The notes below the pieces were generated by a model that ran no database searches, was not told the origin of the DNA, and worked only from the letters and a program-made list of their open reading frames with translations. A stretch of 64,000 nucleotides of DNA from Acetobacteraceae bacterium H6797 (lineage in GTDB: Bacteria > Pseudomonadota > Alphaproteobacteria > Acetobacterales > Acetobacteraceae): positions 1,386,739 to 1,450,738 of the forward strand of contig JADFCQ010000001.1 of the NCBI GenBank assembly GCA_015223225.1, in the 5' to 3' direction. Positions 48,281-55,885 of this stretch are shown piece after piece (the stretch's first letter is position 1; the number at the start of each line of letters is the position of its first letter). Position numbers and translations under genes: made by a program.

Positions 48281-50596
48281 TCACACGCCGGTGACGTGGC
48301 TAGGCTCAGGTGCCTCCTCAAGCGGAGGTGATTCCGCGAGAATGCGGCGGGCCGCCGCCGCGCGCCGGTAGCGCCAGATCAGCTCGGCATAACGCTGCGC
48401 GTTATAGGGACGCGGCGGCGTGGCGCCGAAGGTGACGATGCGCTGCTTCGGATCGACCTTGGCGCGCCCGCCCTTCACCCGCACGGGCAGGGGCGCCTCG
48501 GGCATCAGCAGCAGGCGCGTGACGACGCGGCCATTGTTCACGGTCATGTCGAGATCGGCGATGGAGTCCCAGGCGATCGGCCGATCCAGCCCCGTGATCG
48601 AGAAATCGTCGGGCCGCAGCACGAGGAAAGGCTGGCTCCCCCGCCGGAGCAACAGCACACCGACGAAGGCGAAGATCGCCGCCATCACGCCGGTCAGGCC
48701 GATGACGATGGGAATGACAGCCTCCATGTCGGGCCCGGCGAGCACAAGCAACGCGAGCGCCGCGACCGCGATGACCGCGGCGAAGGAGAGAAGGAAGATG
48801 CCGCCGGCGCGGGTATTCTCGGTGAGCGACACCGGCTCTTCGGCGACGCCGGAGGCCGCGCTTTTCAGCGCCTGCTGCGTCTCCTTGGCCTCCTGCCGGG
48901 CGATGCGCAGGAAGTCCTGGCTGGCCGCGCGGCAGAGCGCCTCGGGGGCCGCGAAGTAATGGCCGAGCCGCTCATCCGCCTGGGGTGGCGGGGGCGTGGC
49001 GGCCTCTTCCAGCATGATCGCATCGGGCACGCGCCCCAGGGCGGCGAGGCGCTGGCTCGTGGGCGGATGGGTATCGGTCGGGTGGGCCTGCCGCTCTTCC
49101 AGATGCCGCGCCGGGTTCTCCAGCCCCTGCTCGCGGGCGCGTTGCAGGGTGGCGGCCACCAGGTCCTCCGGCGCGCGGTCGGGCGCCCTGAAGGCCTGGC
49201 CCAGCGTCTCCTCGATGCAGGAGAGCACGGCGCCCGTGCGCAGCAGGGCGCGGCCAGCGGCATCGGTCGATGTGACATCGGCGCCCGCCTTGTCGGCGGC
49301 GAATTCGCGCAGGCGGCTCCAATGCCGCACCGCATGGTGGAACTGCTCCATCACGAAGGCGCCCAGATAGAAGGCCGGGCGGGTGAGGGGTGAGATGGAG
49401 CCGTCCTTCGCCATGCCCGCCAGCGCCACCGCATCGAGCGAGCGGCCCACGCCCGCATAGATCGGCAGGAAGCGCAGGCTGTATTCCGTGTCGCCGCCGG
49501 AGAAATGCGCCAGCTCGTGGCCGATGATGGTCGCCACCTCATCCTCGCGCAGCAGCGGCAGATAGGGGAGCGGCATATATAGCGTGCGGCCCGCGATGGC
49601 ATTGCCGGCGGGCTGCAGGATCTTGGGGCCGGAACTGACGAAGAAGCCGCCGGTGACGCCGACCACGATATTGTCGGGCTTCAGCGCGCCGAGCCTGTCG
49701 GCCAGGCCGTCGAGCATCCGCCACAGGCCCGGCGCCTCGGCCCGCGTCACTTCGCGGCCCATGATCTCCAACGGGTCCGGCTTGAAGAGCGCCACGGTGC
49801 GGCGAAGCTGCAGCACCGCCTTCACCGCCGTGACCAGGCAGATGACGACGGCGCCGCCCGCGATGCCGAGCATCTTGATGCTGCCGGCGTCGAAGGAATC
49901 CGCCTCCAGCAGCGCAGAGGATTCGAAGGTGATGGCCAGCACCACCACCACGGCGCCCAGCACCACCTGCAGGCCCATGAGCGGCGGCAGCAGGCGGCGG
50001 AACAAGGAAAAGCCACCGACGAGCCTGTCGCGCGAGGTTCGCCCCGCCCGGCCGAGCAGCGTCGCCGAGATCAGGGCGAGCGCCGAGAGCGCGGCGGCGA
50101 TCGCGGCGCAGGCGATCATGACGGGGGGCAGGTATTCCCGATATCGCGCGACGGTGAGGGCGCGTTCGGTATCGCTCAGCACCTCTCGCGCCTGATCGAC
50201 GGCGATCTCGCCGACATAGGTCTGGCCGCCGCGCCGGAAACGCGGGCCGACATCCAACCGGCCATTTGCGGCTTCGAGCCGGGATTCCAGCACGAGGACA
50301 ACCTTGGAGGCGGCGACGCGCTCACGCTCCAGCGAGGCGACGTCATCGGCCCCGCGCTGTTGTTCCCAGATGCCAAGCGCGACAAAGGCGAGCGGCACCA
50401 GCACGGTGGTCACGATGAGGCGCAGGAGGGCACGTCCGCGGCCGGCACCTTGCGCCCTGTCGGGGCGCTTATCAGGCCGCGCTTCGTCGCGCGCGTTTTC
50501 CGCCGCGCTCTCGCGCGTTTTCTCTTCGGCGCTGTCGCGCATCGTCTCTTCGGCGCTATCGCGCGGGGGCTGCTCGGGAATGGCTCGATCCTCCAC
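48281..50596 (-). CDS. M48-family membrane metalloprotease
   Basis: A 771-residue protein. A charged N-terminus has imperfect RDSAEE-type repeats. Transmembrane helices lie near residues 58-75, 158-180, 200-225 and 245-262. The peptidase has TIIGHELAHFSGGDTE (HExxH) and the Glu ligand region SRLREFAADKAGAD. Two further helices (about 602-660) precede a soluble C-terminal domain. It resembles HtpX/Ste24-type proteases that clear membrane proteins, but is much longer. The downstream small membrane protein is likely co-transcribed. Confidence 0.9.
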   Translation of the reverse strand: MEDRAIPEQPPRDSAEETMRDSAEEKTRESAAENARDEARPDKRPDRAQGAGRGRALLRLIVTTVLVPLAFVALGIWEQQRGADDVASLERERVAASKVVLVLESRLEAANGRLDVGPRFRRGGQTYVGEIAVDQAREVLSDTERALTVARYREYLPPVMIACAAIAAALSALALISATLLGRAGRTSRDRLVGGFSLFRRLLPPLMGLQVVLGAVVVVLAITFESSALLEADSFDAGSIKMLGIAGGAVVICLVTAVKAVLQLRRTVALFKPDPLEIMGREVTRAEAPGLWRMLDGLADRLGALKPDNIVVGVTGGFFVSSGPKILQPAGNAIAGRTLYMPLPYLPLLREDEVATIIGHELAHFSGGDTEYSLRFLPIYAGVGRSLDAVALAGMAKDGSISPLTRPAFYLGAFVMEQFHHAVRHWSRLREFAADKAGADVTSTDAAGRALLRTGAVLSCIEETLGQAFRAPDRAPEDLVAATLQRAREQGLENPARHLEERQAHPTDTHPPTSQRLAALGRVPDAIMLEEAATPPPPQADERLGHYFAAPEALCRAASQDFLRIARQEAKETQQALKSAASGVAEEPVSLTENTRAGGIFLLSFAAVIAVAALALLVLAGPDMEAVIPIVIGLTGVMAAIFAFVGVLLLRRGSQPFLVLRPDDFSITGLDRPIAWDSIADLDMTVNNGRVVTRLLLMPEAPLPVRVKGGRAKVDPKQRIVTFGATPPRPYNAQRYAELIWRYRRAAAARRILAESPPLEEAPEPSHVTGV

Positions 50597-50644
50597 TCGT
50601 CGCGCCTCCTCGTTGCAACGATGCGCGGACCGGTGAAGGTAGTA

Positions 50645-50838
50645 TGAGCCGAGTCAGGGGAAAACGGGCCCTTCGGGCCAGCCAAGCGGACGTGATCATC
50701 TTCTCAGTCGCCATCGATGACGAAGAGGTGACAAATCGCGAAAGCTTCTCCGCAACGGTATGCAACGAAGGATCATGTCCCGGCGTTGACCCATCGCAAG
50801 CGACACCCATCGTGCCGCACGAGAATGGAAGAAACGCC
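50645..50838. other. gap between M48 protease and DUF3309 gene
   Basis: About 190 bp with promoter potential in both directions. The plus-strand frame that runs through it into the DUF3309 gene has no homology before ATG 50839. AT-rich stretches at 50694-50760 (GATCATCTTCTCAG, ACAAATCGCGAAAGC) are the likeliest promoter parts. No RNA gene seen. Confidence 0.35.
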
Positions 50839-50991
50839 ATGAGCACGATCCTGCTGATCATCCTCATCCTGCTGCTGCTCGGCGCGCTGCCGACCTGGCC
50901 GTATAGCAGCGGCTGGGGCTATTACCCCTCGGGTGGTCTCGGCATCATCCTGATCATCGTGATCATTCTGCTGGTGATGGGCAGGATCTGA
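50839..50991 (+). CDS. DUF3309 small membrane protein
   Basis: A 50-residue peptide with two hydrophobic helices: MSTILLIILILLLLGALP and GGLGIILIIVIILLVMGRI, joined by TWPYSSGWGYYPS. The WPYSSGWGYYPSGGLG linker is diagnostic of DUF3309, common in proteobacteria and often near stress or phage-shock genes. Function unknown. GAATGGAAGAAACGCC gives a usable ribosome site. It overlaps no other gene. Confidence 0.88.
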   Translation: MSTILLIILILLLLGALPTWPYSSGWGYYPSGGLGIILIIVIILLVMGRI

Positions 50992-51172
50992 CGCAAGGCG
51001 CCCTCGCGGCGCCCGGTCAGCCCTTCGGCAGAGCGAAAGAGGGTGGTGACGCGCTGTTCCGGCGCGCGCCGCCCTCGACGCGTTTCGGGGCCGCTCCTGT
51101 GCCTGACGTTTTTCCCTGACGCCACGGCCGCTTTCGCGCATGCTGAGCGAGAGACAGGGAGAAGGCACCATC

Positions 51173-51595
51173 ATGGCCAAGCTGATTTTCGTGAATCTGC
51201 CCGTCACGGACCTCAAGACATCAACGGCTTTCTACGAGGCGGTGGGCGCCGCCAAGAACCCGCAATTCAGCGACGAGACGGCAAGCTGCATGGTTTTTTC
51301 AGAGACCATTCACGCCATGTTGCTCACCCACGAGAAATTCGGCTTCTTTTGCAAGCGCCCCATCGCGGATGCGAAGAAGACGGCGCAGCTGCTGCTCTGC
51401 CTCTCCGCCGAGAGCAGGGAAGCGGTGGATGGCATGGTCAATGCGGCGGCCGGTGCGGGCGGCAGAGCCGATCCGAACGCGCCGCAGGATTACGGCTTCA
51501 TGTATGGCCGCAGCTTCGAAGATCCTGACGGCCATATCTGGGAAGTCATGTGGATGGACCTCGCCGCCGCACAGGCCGCGATGCAGAAAGCCTGA
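51173..51595 (+). CDS. VOC-family protein (glyoxalase superfamily)
   Basis: A 140-residue single-repeat VOC protein: LIFVNLPVTDLKTSTAFYEAVGA at the start, and YGRSFEDPDGHIWEVMWMD at the end carrying the conserved Glu. It resembles the YycE/lactoylglutathione-lyase-like group; the substrate is unknown. ATG 51173 is chosen with GAGAAGG ahead. It lies three bases before the broken PhnB-like gene, another VOC fold protein, so the two form a natural pair. Confidence 0.88.
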   Translation: MAKLIFVNLPVTDLKTSTAFYEAVGAAKNPQFSDETASCMVFSETIHAMLLTHEKFGFFCKRPIADAKKTAQLLLCLSAESREAVDGMVNAAAGAGGRADPNAPQDYGFMYGRSFEDPDGHIWEVMWMDLAAAQAAMQKA

Positions 51596-51598
51596 GCC

Positions 51599-52107
51599 AT
51601 GGCCCGGCTGAAGACAAAGATCACGCCCTGCCTCTGGCTCGAGACGGGCGCCGAGGAGGCCGCCGATTTCTATGTCGAGACCTTCCGGCGCCTCGGTCAT
51701 GCCGCCTCGGTCATGCCGCCTCGGTCAAGCGCAGGCTCTATTACGGCAAGGCCGGCCCCATGCCGGAAGGCACGCTGCTGACGGTGGAATGGGAATTGGC
51801 CGGGCAGGATTTCATGCTCATCAACGGCGGGCCGATGGCGAAGCCCTCGCCCTTCATCTCTCTTTTCCTGCTCTGCAAGGATCAGCAGGAGGTGGATGGG
51901 TTCTGGGATGCTTTCGCCCAGGGCGGCGCGCCGATGCAATGCGGCTGGATCACCGATCGCTTCGGCGTCACCTGGCAGGTGGTGCCGGAGGCCATGGAGC
52001 GGATGATACATGATCCGGACGCTGAAAAGGTCGAGCGCGTGATGCGTGCCATGTTCCCCATGGTGAAGCTCGACCTCGCCACGCTCGAGGCGGCCTATCG
52101 TGGCTGA
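51599..52107 (+). pseudogene. PhnB-like VOC protein frameshifted by a 14-bp tandem repeat
   Basis: The gene starts well (ATG 51599, ITPCLWLETGAEEAADFYVETF, a PF06983 start) and ends well (KAGPMPEGTLLTVEWELAGQ, then ITDRFGVTWQVVPEAM to 52107), but in different frames. The switch falls at 51691-51727, where CCTCGGTCATGCCG occurs twice plus a partial third copy. Removing exactly one 14-base unit makes one continuous frame reading RRLGHAASVKRRLYYGKAG. The gene is currently off, or reversible by slippage. If in frame it would be about 164 residues. Confidence 0.85.
51691..51727 (+). repeat. 14-bp tandem repeat inside the PhnB-like gene
   Basis: Units are 51691-51704 and 51705-51718 (identical CCTCGGTCATGCCG), with a partial third (CCTCGGTCA) at 51719-51727. 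Fourteen is not a multiple of three, so gain or loss of a unit toggles the frame. This is a classic substrate for slipped-strand mispairing. Confidence 0.9.
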
Positions 52108-52448
52108 TCGTGATGCTGCCGGCTATCGGCCGGCGCCTCCGCCCGGTCCGTCAGCCCATAGTCGCGCATGACGGAAGCGACGCGCAGCCGGTAATCGGCG
52201 AAGGTGCCGCCTCTTCCATCTTCCTGCGCCGCGCGATGGGAGGCGAGGCTGCGCCAGGCGAGCATCGCCGCCTCGTCCCGCCAGAAGGAGAGGGAGAGCA
52301 TTTTCCCCGGCGTCGTCAGGCTCTGGAAACGCTCGACGGAGATGAAGCCGTCGATCGTCGCGAGATCCGCCCGGAGCGCCGCCGCCAGGTCCAGGTAATG
52401 CTGCCTTTTGCCCTCGGCGGGCCAGACTTCGAAAATCACCGCGATCAT
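52095..52448 (-). CDS. antibiotic biosynthesis monooxygenase (ABM) domain protein
   Basis: A 117-residue dimeric alpha+beta-barrel type protein. MIAVIFEVWPAEGKRQHYLDL, TIDGFISVERFQSLTTPGKML and LSFWRDEAAMLAWRS follow the ABM (PF03992) pattern, used for haem degradation, quinol oxygenation or unknown reactions. The last 20 residues are a disordered tail. Its end overlaps the convergent PhnB-like gene by 13 bp. Substrate unknown. Confidence 0.86.
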   Translation of the reverse strand: MIAVIFEVWPAEGKRQHYLDLAAALRADLATIDGFISVERFQSLTTPGKMLSLSFWRDEAAMLAWRSLASHRAAQEDGRGGTFADYRLRVASVMRDYGLTDRAEAPADSRQHHDQPR

Positions 52449-52477
52449 GGCTCTCCTCCCTGGCCTTTGCGGCCAGC

Positions 52478-53980
52478 TTAGCGAGGCGCGGATTCCATGG
52501 CCACGAAAGCATCCCAGTCAGGCTTGCCGAGCGGCAGTATGCGCGTGGGGAGCTTCTCGAAATGGAAGCGGGCCGGGTCCAGCGCGGCATAGCCGCCGCA
52601 ATCGGCGACGATGATCCCGGCCGTCGCGTAATCCGTGTAGCTGGCGCGGAAATGCGCCTGGGATTTCACGGCGACGATGGGCTCGGCCGCGATATCGATG
52701 CCCTGGCTGAAGAAGGCATTCACGTCATAGGCCTGGATGCGCTCGGTGACGGTGATGACGCGGCCCTGGCCCACACGGAGCACGGCCGAGAGCCCGCCCT
52801 CCATCAGCTCGCCCCGCATCATGGTTCCCGTGTTCCGGTAACGCATTTCGCCGACCCGCTCGACGGTGGACTCGGCCATCAGCGGCTTGCCGTCCTCGCG
52901 GATGCCGAGCGGCAACGTGAGCCGCGCGCCCATTCCCGCCTCGCTCGCGCGCCGGGCGGCCTGGTCATCCACGAGGAAGCCGAAGGCGAAGCGGCGGCCG
53001 GACTCGATCAGCGCGCCGAGCAGGTCGGTGCGGTTGCCCTCACCGCCGCCGCCGGGATTATCCCCCGCATCGGCCACGACCACGGTGCCGTGTTCCGCCG
53101 CGGCCAGAATCTCGGGCATGACGCCGGGAAAGGTCGCGACGGGGGCCAGCATCGCCGGCAGCCGCGCGCGGACGGCATCGGCCATGGCGCGATAGGCCTC
53201 GCGCATCGCCGCCTCGTCCTGCCCCGTGACCAGGACGGAGCAGCAGGTGAATTCCGTATCCGCATAGGGGAAGCCGCCCATGAGGCAGACATCGTCGAGC
53301 CCCAGCCGGGCGGCGATGGCCTCGCTCTCGGCCACCAACTCGGCGAAGGGGCCGTTCAGCGTCTCCTGCCGGGTCATGGCCACCATCAGCGGCAGGCGGA
53401 ATGCGCGAGTGCGGCGGCGCTCCGCCAGGCAGGCGAGGGTGAGCGCCACGCAGCGCGCGCCGCGCTCGGGCGTGTCGGTATGCGGGTAGAGCTTGCCGCC
53501 GATCACCACATCCGCATGGGCCATCAGCGAGGGATTGATATTGGCGTGGAAATCCAGCGTCACGCCGATGGGCACCTCGGGGCCCAGAATGGCGCGGAGG
53601 GCCTTGGCCAATTCCCCATCCGGCTCGGCCACGCCCTGCACCGCCATGGCGCCATGCAGGGCGAGGATCACCGCATCGACCGGCCCCTCGGCGCGGATTT
53701 TCTCGAAACTGGCGAGCGCCGCGGCCAGCAATTCGGCAAAAGCCTCGGCTGAGACGGGCCCGCCCGGGTGGCAGGAGGCGCAGAGGCCGATCGCCGTCTC
53801 CGCACCCGCCGCATCCAGGGCCTGGATGATGCCGCCGATCCAGTTGCGGGTCTGCCCCAGCGCCTGCCGCACCGCCTCACCCTCCAGATAGTAGCGCGCA
53901 CGGAAATCCCGCACGGTCACCGGCTGAGGGACGAAGGCATTGGCCTCGTGATTGAGCTGCAGCAGCGCGACGCGGGGCAT
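52478..53980 (-). CDS. M81-family metallopeptidase (MlrC-like)
   Basis: A 500-residue protein. RVALLQLNHEANAFVPQP, AVILALHGAMAVQG, GVTLDFHANINPSLM, GKLYPHTDTPERG (metal ligand Asp/His) and VVVADAGDNPGGGGEGN are landmarks of the M81 family, named from the microcystin-degrading MlrC. Most relatives occur in catabolic clusters next to peptide-type binding proteins and act on unknown amide compounds. It is cytosolic. UPF0173 hydrolase lies upstream with a nine-base gap, so the two are probably co-transcribed. Confidence 0.9.
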   Translation of the reverse strand: MPRVALLQLNHEANAFVPQPVTVRDFRARYYLEGEAVRQALGQTRNWIGGIIQALDAAGAETAIGLCASCHPGGPVSAEAFAELLAAALASFEKIRAEGPVDAVILALHGAMAVQGVAEPDGELAKALRAILGPEVPIGVTLDFHANINPSLMAHADVVIGGKLYPHTDTPERGARCVALTLACLAERRRTRAFRLPLMVAMTRQETLNGPFAELVAESEAIAARLGLDDVCLMGGFPYADTEFTCCSVLVTGQDEAAMREAYRAMADAVRARLPAMLAPVATFPGVMPEILAAAEHGTVVVADAGDNPGGGGEGNRTDLLGALIESGRRFAFGFLVDDQAARRASEAGMGARLTLPLGIREDGKPLMAESTVERVGEMRYRNTGTMMRGELMEGGLSAVLRVGQGRVITVTERIQAYDVNAFFSQGIDIAAEPIVAVKSQAHFRASYTDYATAGIIVADCGGYAALDPARFHFEKLPTRILPLGKPDWDAFVAMESAPR

Positions 53981-53989
53981 GGCGCCGGC

Positions 53990-54700
53990 CTAGAGCTCGA
54001 AAGCCTCGCCCGGGGCGGTGACCTTCACGCGCTTCGCCTGCTCGCCCATCGCGGCGAGGAAGGGGTCGGCCGACTGCACCAAAATGGGGAAGGTGCCGTA
54101 ATGGCAGGGCAGCACCGTCTTCACCTTCGGCAGGAAGCGGTTCACCGCCAGGGCGGCGGATTTCGGCCCCATGGTGAAGCGGTCGCCGATCGGCACGATC
54201 ACGGCGTCGGGCTCATAGATCTCGGCGATCAGCGCCATGTCCGAGAAAATCTCGGTATCGCCCATGTGGTAGATGGTGGGCTGGCTCTTGTCCTTCGGCG
54301 TGATGACCACGCCATTGGGCAGGCCGAGATTGAGGATCACGCCATTCTCGTTCTGATCGGCCGAGCTATGGAAGGCGATGGTCAGCGAGACCGAGAAATC
54401 GCCCTGGTCGGTCGTGCCGCCCGTGTTCATCGGGTCGAGGTTCTTCACGCCCTTGGCGCCGAGGAACTGGCACAGCTCCACCACGCCGATGACCTTGGCG
54501 CCCGTGCGCTGGGCGATGGCCACCGTGTCGCCCACATGGTCGCCATGGCCATGGGTCAGCACGATATGGGTGACGCCGGCGGTCGCGGTCTCGATATCGC
54601 CCTTGAAGCTGCCATTGCCGCCCAGGAAGGGGTCGATCAGCACCACGGCATTGCCGAATTCGAGACGATAGGCAGCGTGGCCGAGCCAGATGACCTTCAT
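53990..54700 (-). CDS. UPF0173 metal-dependent hydrolase
   Basis: A 236-residue metallo-beta-lactamase-fold protein. The start MKVIWLGHAAYRLEFGN and the metal motif VLTHGHGDHVGDTVAIA are typical of UPF0173 (YtkL) proteins. FTMGPKSAALAVNRFLPKV and LPCHYGTFPILVQ complete it. It hydrolyses an unknown ester or lactone in the cytosol. ATG 54700 is chosen because the beta-strand starts there. Operon with the downstream M81 gene is likely. Confidence 0.92.
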   Translation of the reverse strand: MKVIWLGHAAYRLEFGNAVVLIDPFLGGNGSFKGDIETATAGVTHIVLTHGHGDHVGDTVAIAQRTGAKVIGVVELCQFLGAKGVKNLDPMNTGGTTDQGDFSVSLTIAFHSSADQNENGVILNLGLPNGVVITPKDKSQPTIYHMGDTEIFSDMALIAEIYEPDAVIVPIGDRFTMGPKSAALAVNRFLPKVKTVLPCHYGTFPILVQSADPFLAAMGEQAKRVKVTAPGEAFEL

Positions 54701-54844
54701 GTAATCGCTCCTAGTATGTGGTTCGGAGGTATCGGGTCTTCTTAGACCCATGCGCCCGGCGACGGCAAAACGTCACGCGCGGCCGGCCGGATGCCCGTGC
54801 GGCATCCGGTAAGCCTCCGTCCTGGCGCCCTACTTGGGCGAGCG

Positions 54845-55255
54845 TCAGCGCTCGATATCTTCCTCGGCGATACCCATTTCCGAGAGGCCCTCGGCGATGA
54901 GGTCGCCCACCATGTCCATGCCGAGCAGGTATTTCGAGGCGCTCTTGCCCGCATTGCGCTCCAGCGCCTGGGCCAGGGCATCATCCCAGCCCTCGGCGTC
55001 GAAATCGCCGCGGCCGACCCAGGCCAGGGCGATGAGCGCGGCCTGCTCGTCCTCGTTCAGCTCGTCGATGAAGGCGGCGAGGGTCTCCTCGTCCATGTCG
55101 ATGTCGGAGCCATCGGGCTCTTCCTCGTCCTCATCGCCGGTCTCCTCGATCTCATCCGCCGTGGCCTGAACCGCGCGGGCGTGGTCGATGACGGTCGCGA
55201 CCGTCTCCAGGCTGATGCCGAGGTCGATTTCATTCTCGTCGTCGGAGGGTGCCAT
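54845..55255 (-). CDS. DUF3775 acidic protein
   Basis: A 136-residue, very acidic protein. Residues 35-55 are an Asp/Glu block. FIDELNEDEQAALIALAWVG then RGDFDAEGWDDALAQALE matches DUF3775, found in alphaproteobacteria with no known role. No membrane segment or signal. ATG 55255 was chosen because the acidic core begins soon after. Acidic composition differs strongly from its Arg/Ala-rich neighbours. Confidence 0.82.
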   Translation of the reverse strand: MAPSDDENEIDLGISLETVATVIDHARAVQATADEIEETGDEDEEEPDGSDIDMDEETLAAFIDELNEDEQAALIALAWVGRGDFDAEGWDDALAQALERNAGKSASKYLLGMDMVGDLIAEGLSEMGIAEEDIER

Positions 55256-55458
55256 TTTCGTCTCCTCAAGGCGCGGCATCCCCTTCATCGATGCCGCGCA
55301 TGCGAAAGCGAGACTCCTCTGCCAGGGTTTCGCGCACGGAGCCTTGATTCGGCTCACAAAGCGCTGTCTCGCGTTCCGCACAACTCCGACATGGCGCAAT
55401 CGTTCATGTCTCATCGAACGAGGAGGGGGATAATGACTGACCGAAACGGAACATCGTC

Positions 55459-55782
55459 ATGGTCCTGCAGACGTCTTCCCGCGCCTTTCCCGTCCTGGCC
55501 CTTACCGGCCTGCTGGCCTTCGCCCATGGCGGCACCGCCCAGGCGGCGCAGGACTGGCGGGTCTTCGCCGATGAGGCCTGCATCAACCAGGATGTGCCGT
55601 GGTACGGCAATGAGCGCCGCAATGGCGTGACGTTCCATCGTACGGCCGCTGAGCGCTCCTTGGGGAAGGAGGGCGAGAAGGCGCCGCACGAGCCGCAGGC
55701 CGCCGAGCCGCTGCCCTATGGGCCGGCCATGCGCCTCTGCGCTTTGGAAGGGCCGGAACGCTCGCCCGCCCGCCGGACCTGA
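55459..55782 (+). CDS. small secreted protein of unknown function
   Basis: A 107-residue protein with a clear signal peptide (SSRAFPVLALTGLLAFAHGG, cleavage near AQA-AQD). The mature part has DEACINQDVPW and AMRLCALEG with two Cys, and is Pro/Glu/Arg-rich. No family recognised. The only ATG in frame is 55459, with a GGAA site. A stronger AGGAGG site lies 30 bases upstream before ATG 55433 in another frame, so the true start may be affected by an indel. Confidence 0.5.
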   Translation: MVLQTSSRAFPVLALTGLLAFAHGGTAQAAQDWRVFADEACINQDVPWYGNERRNGVTFHRTAAERSLGKEGEKAPHEPQAAEPLPYGPAMRLCALEGPERSPARRT

Positions 55783-55885
55783 AGCCTGCGGCAGTGATGC
55801 CGCGCGGCGACAGGCGTTAAGGATATTCACGGCTTCGTGAGTTCTGGGCTTCACAAGCGAGGGGCCCGCCTGTCACTACTCCCGC

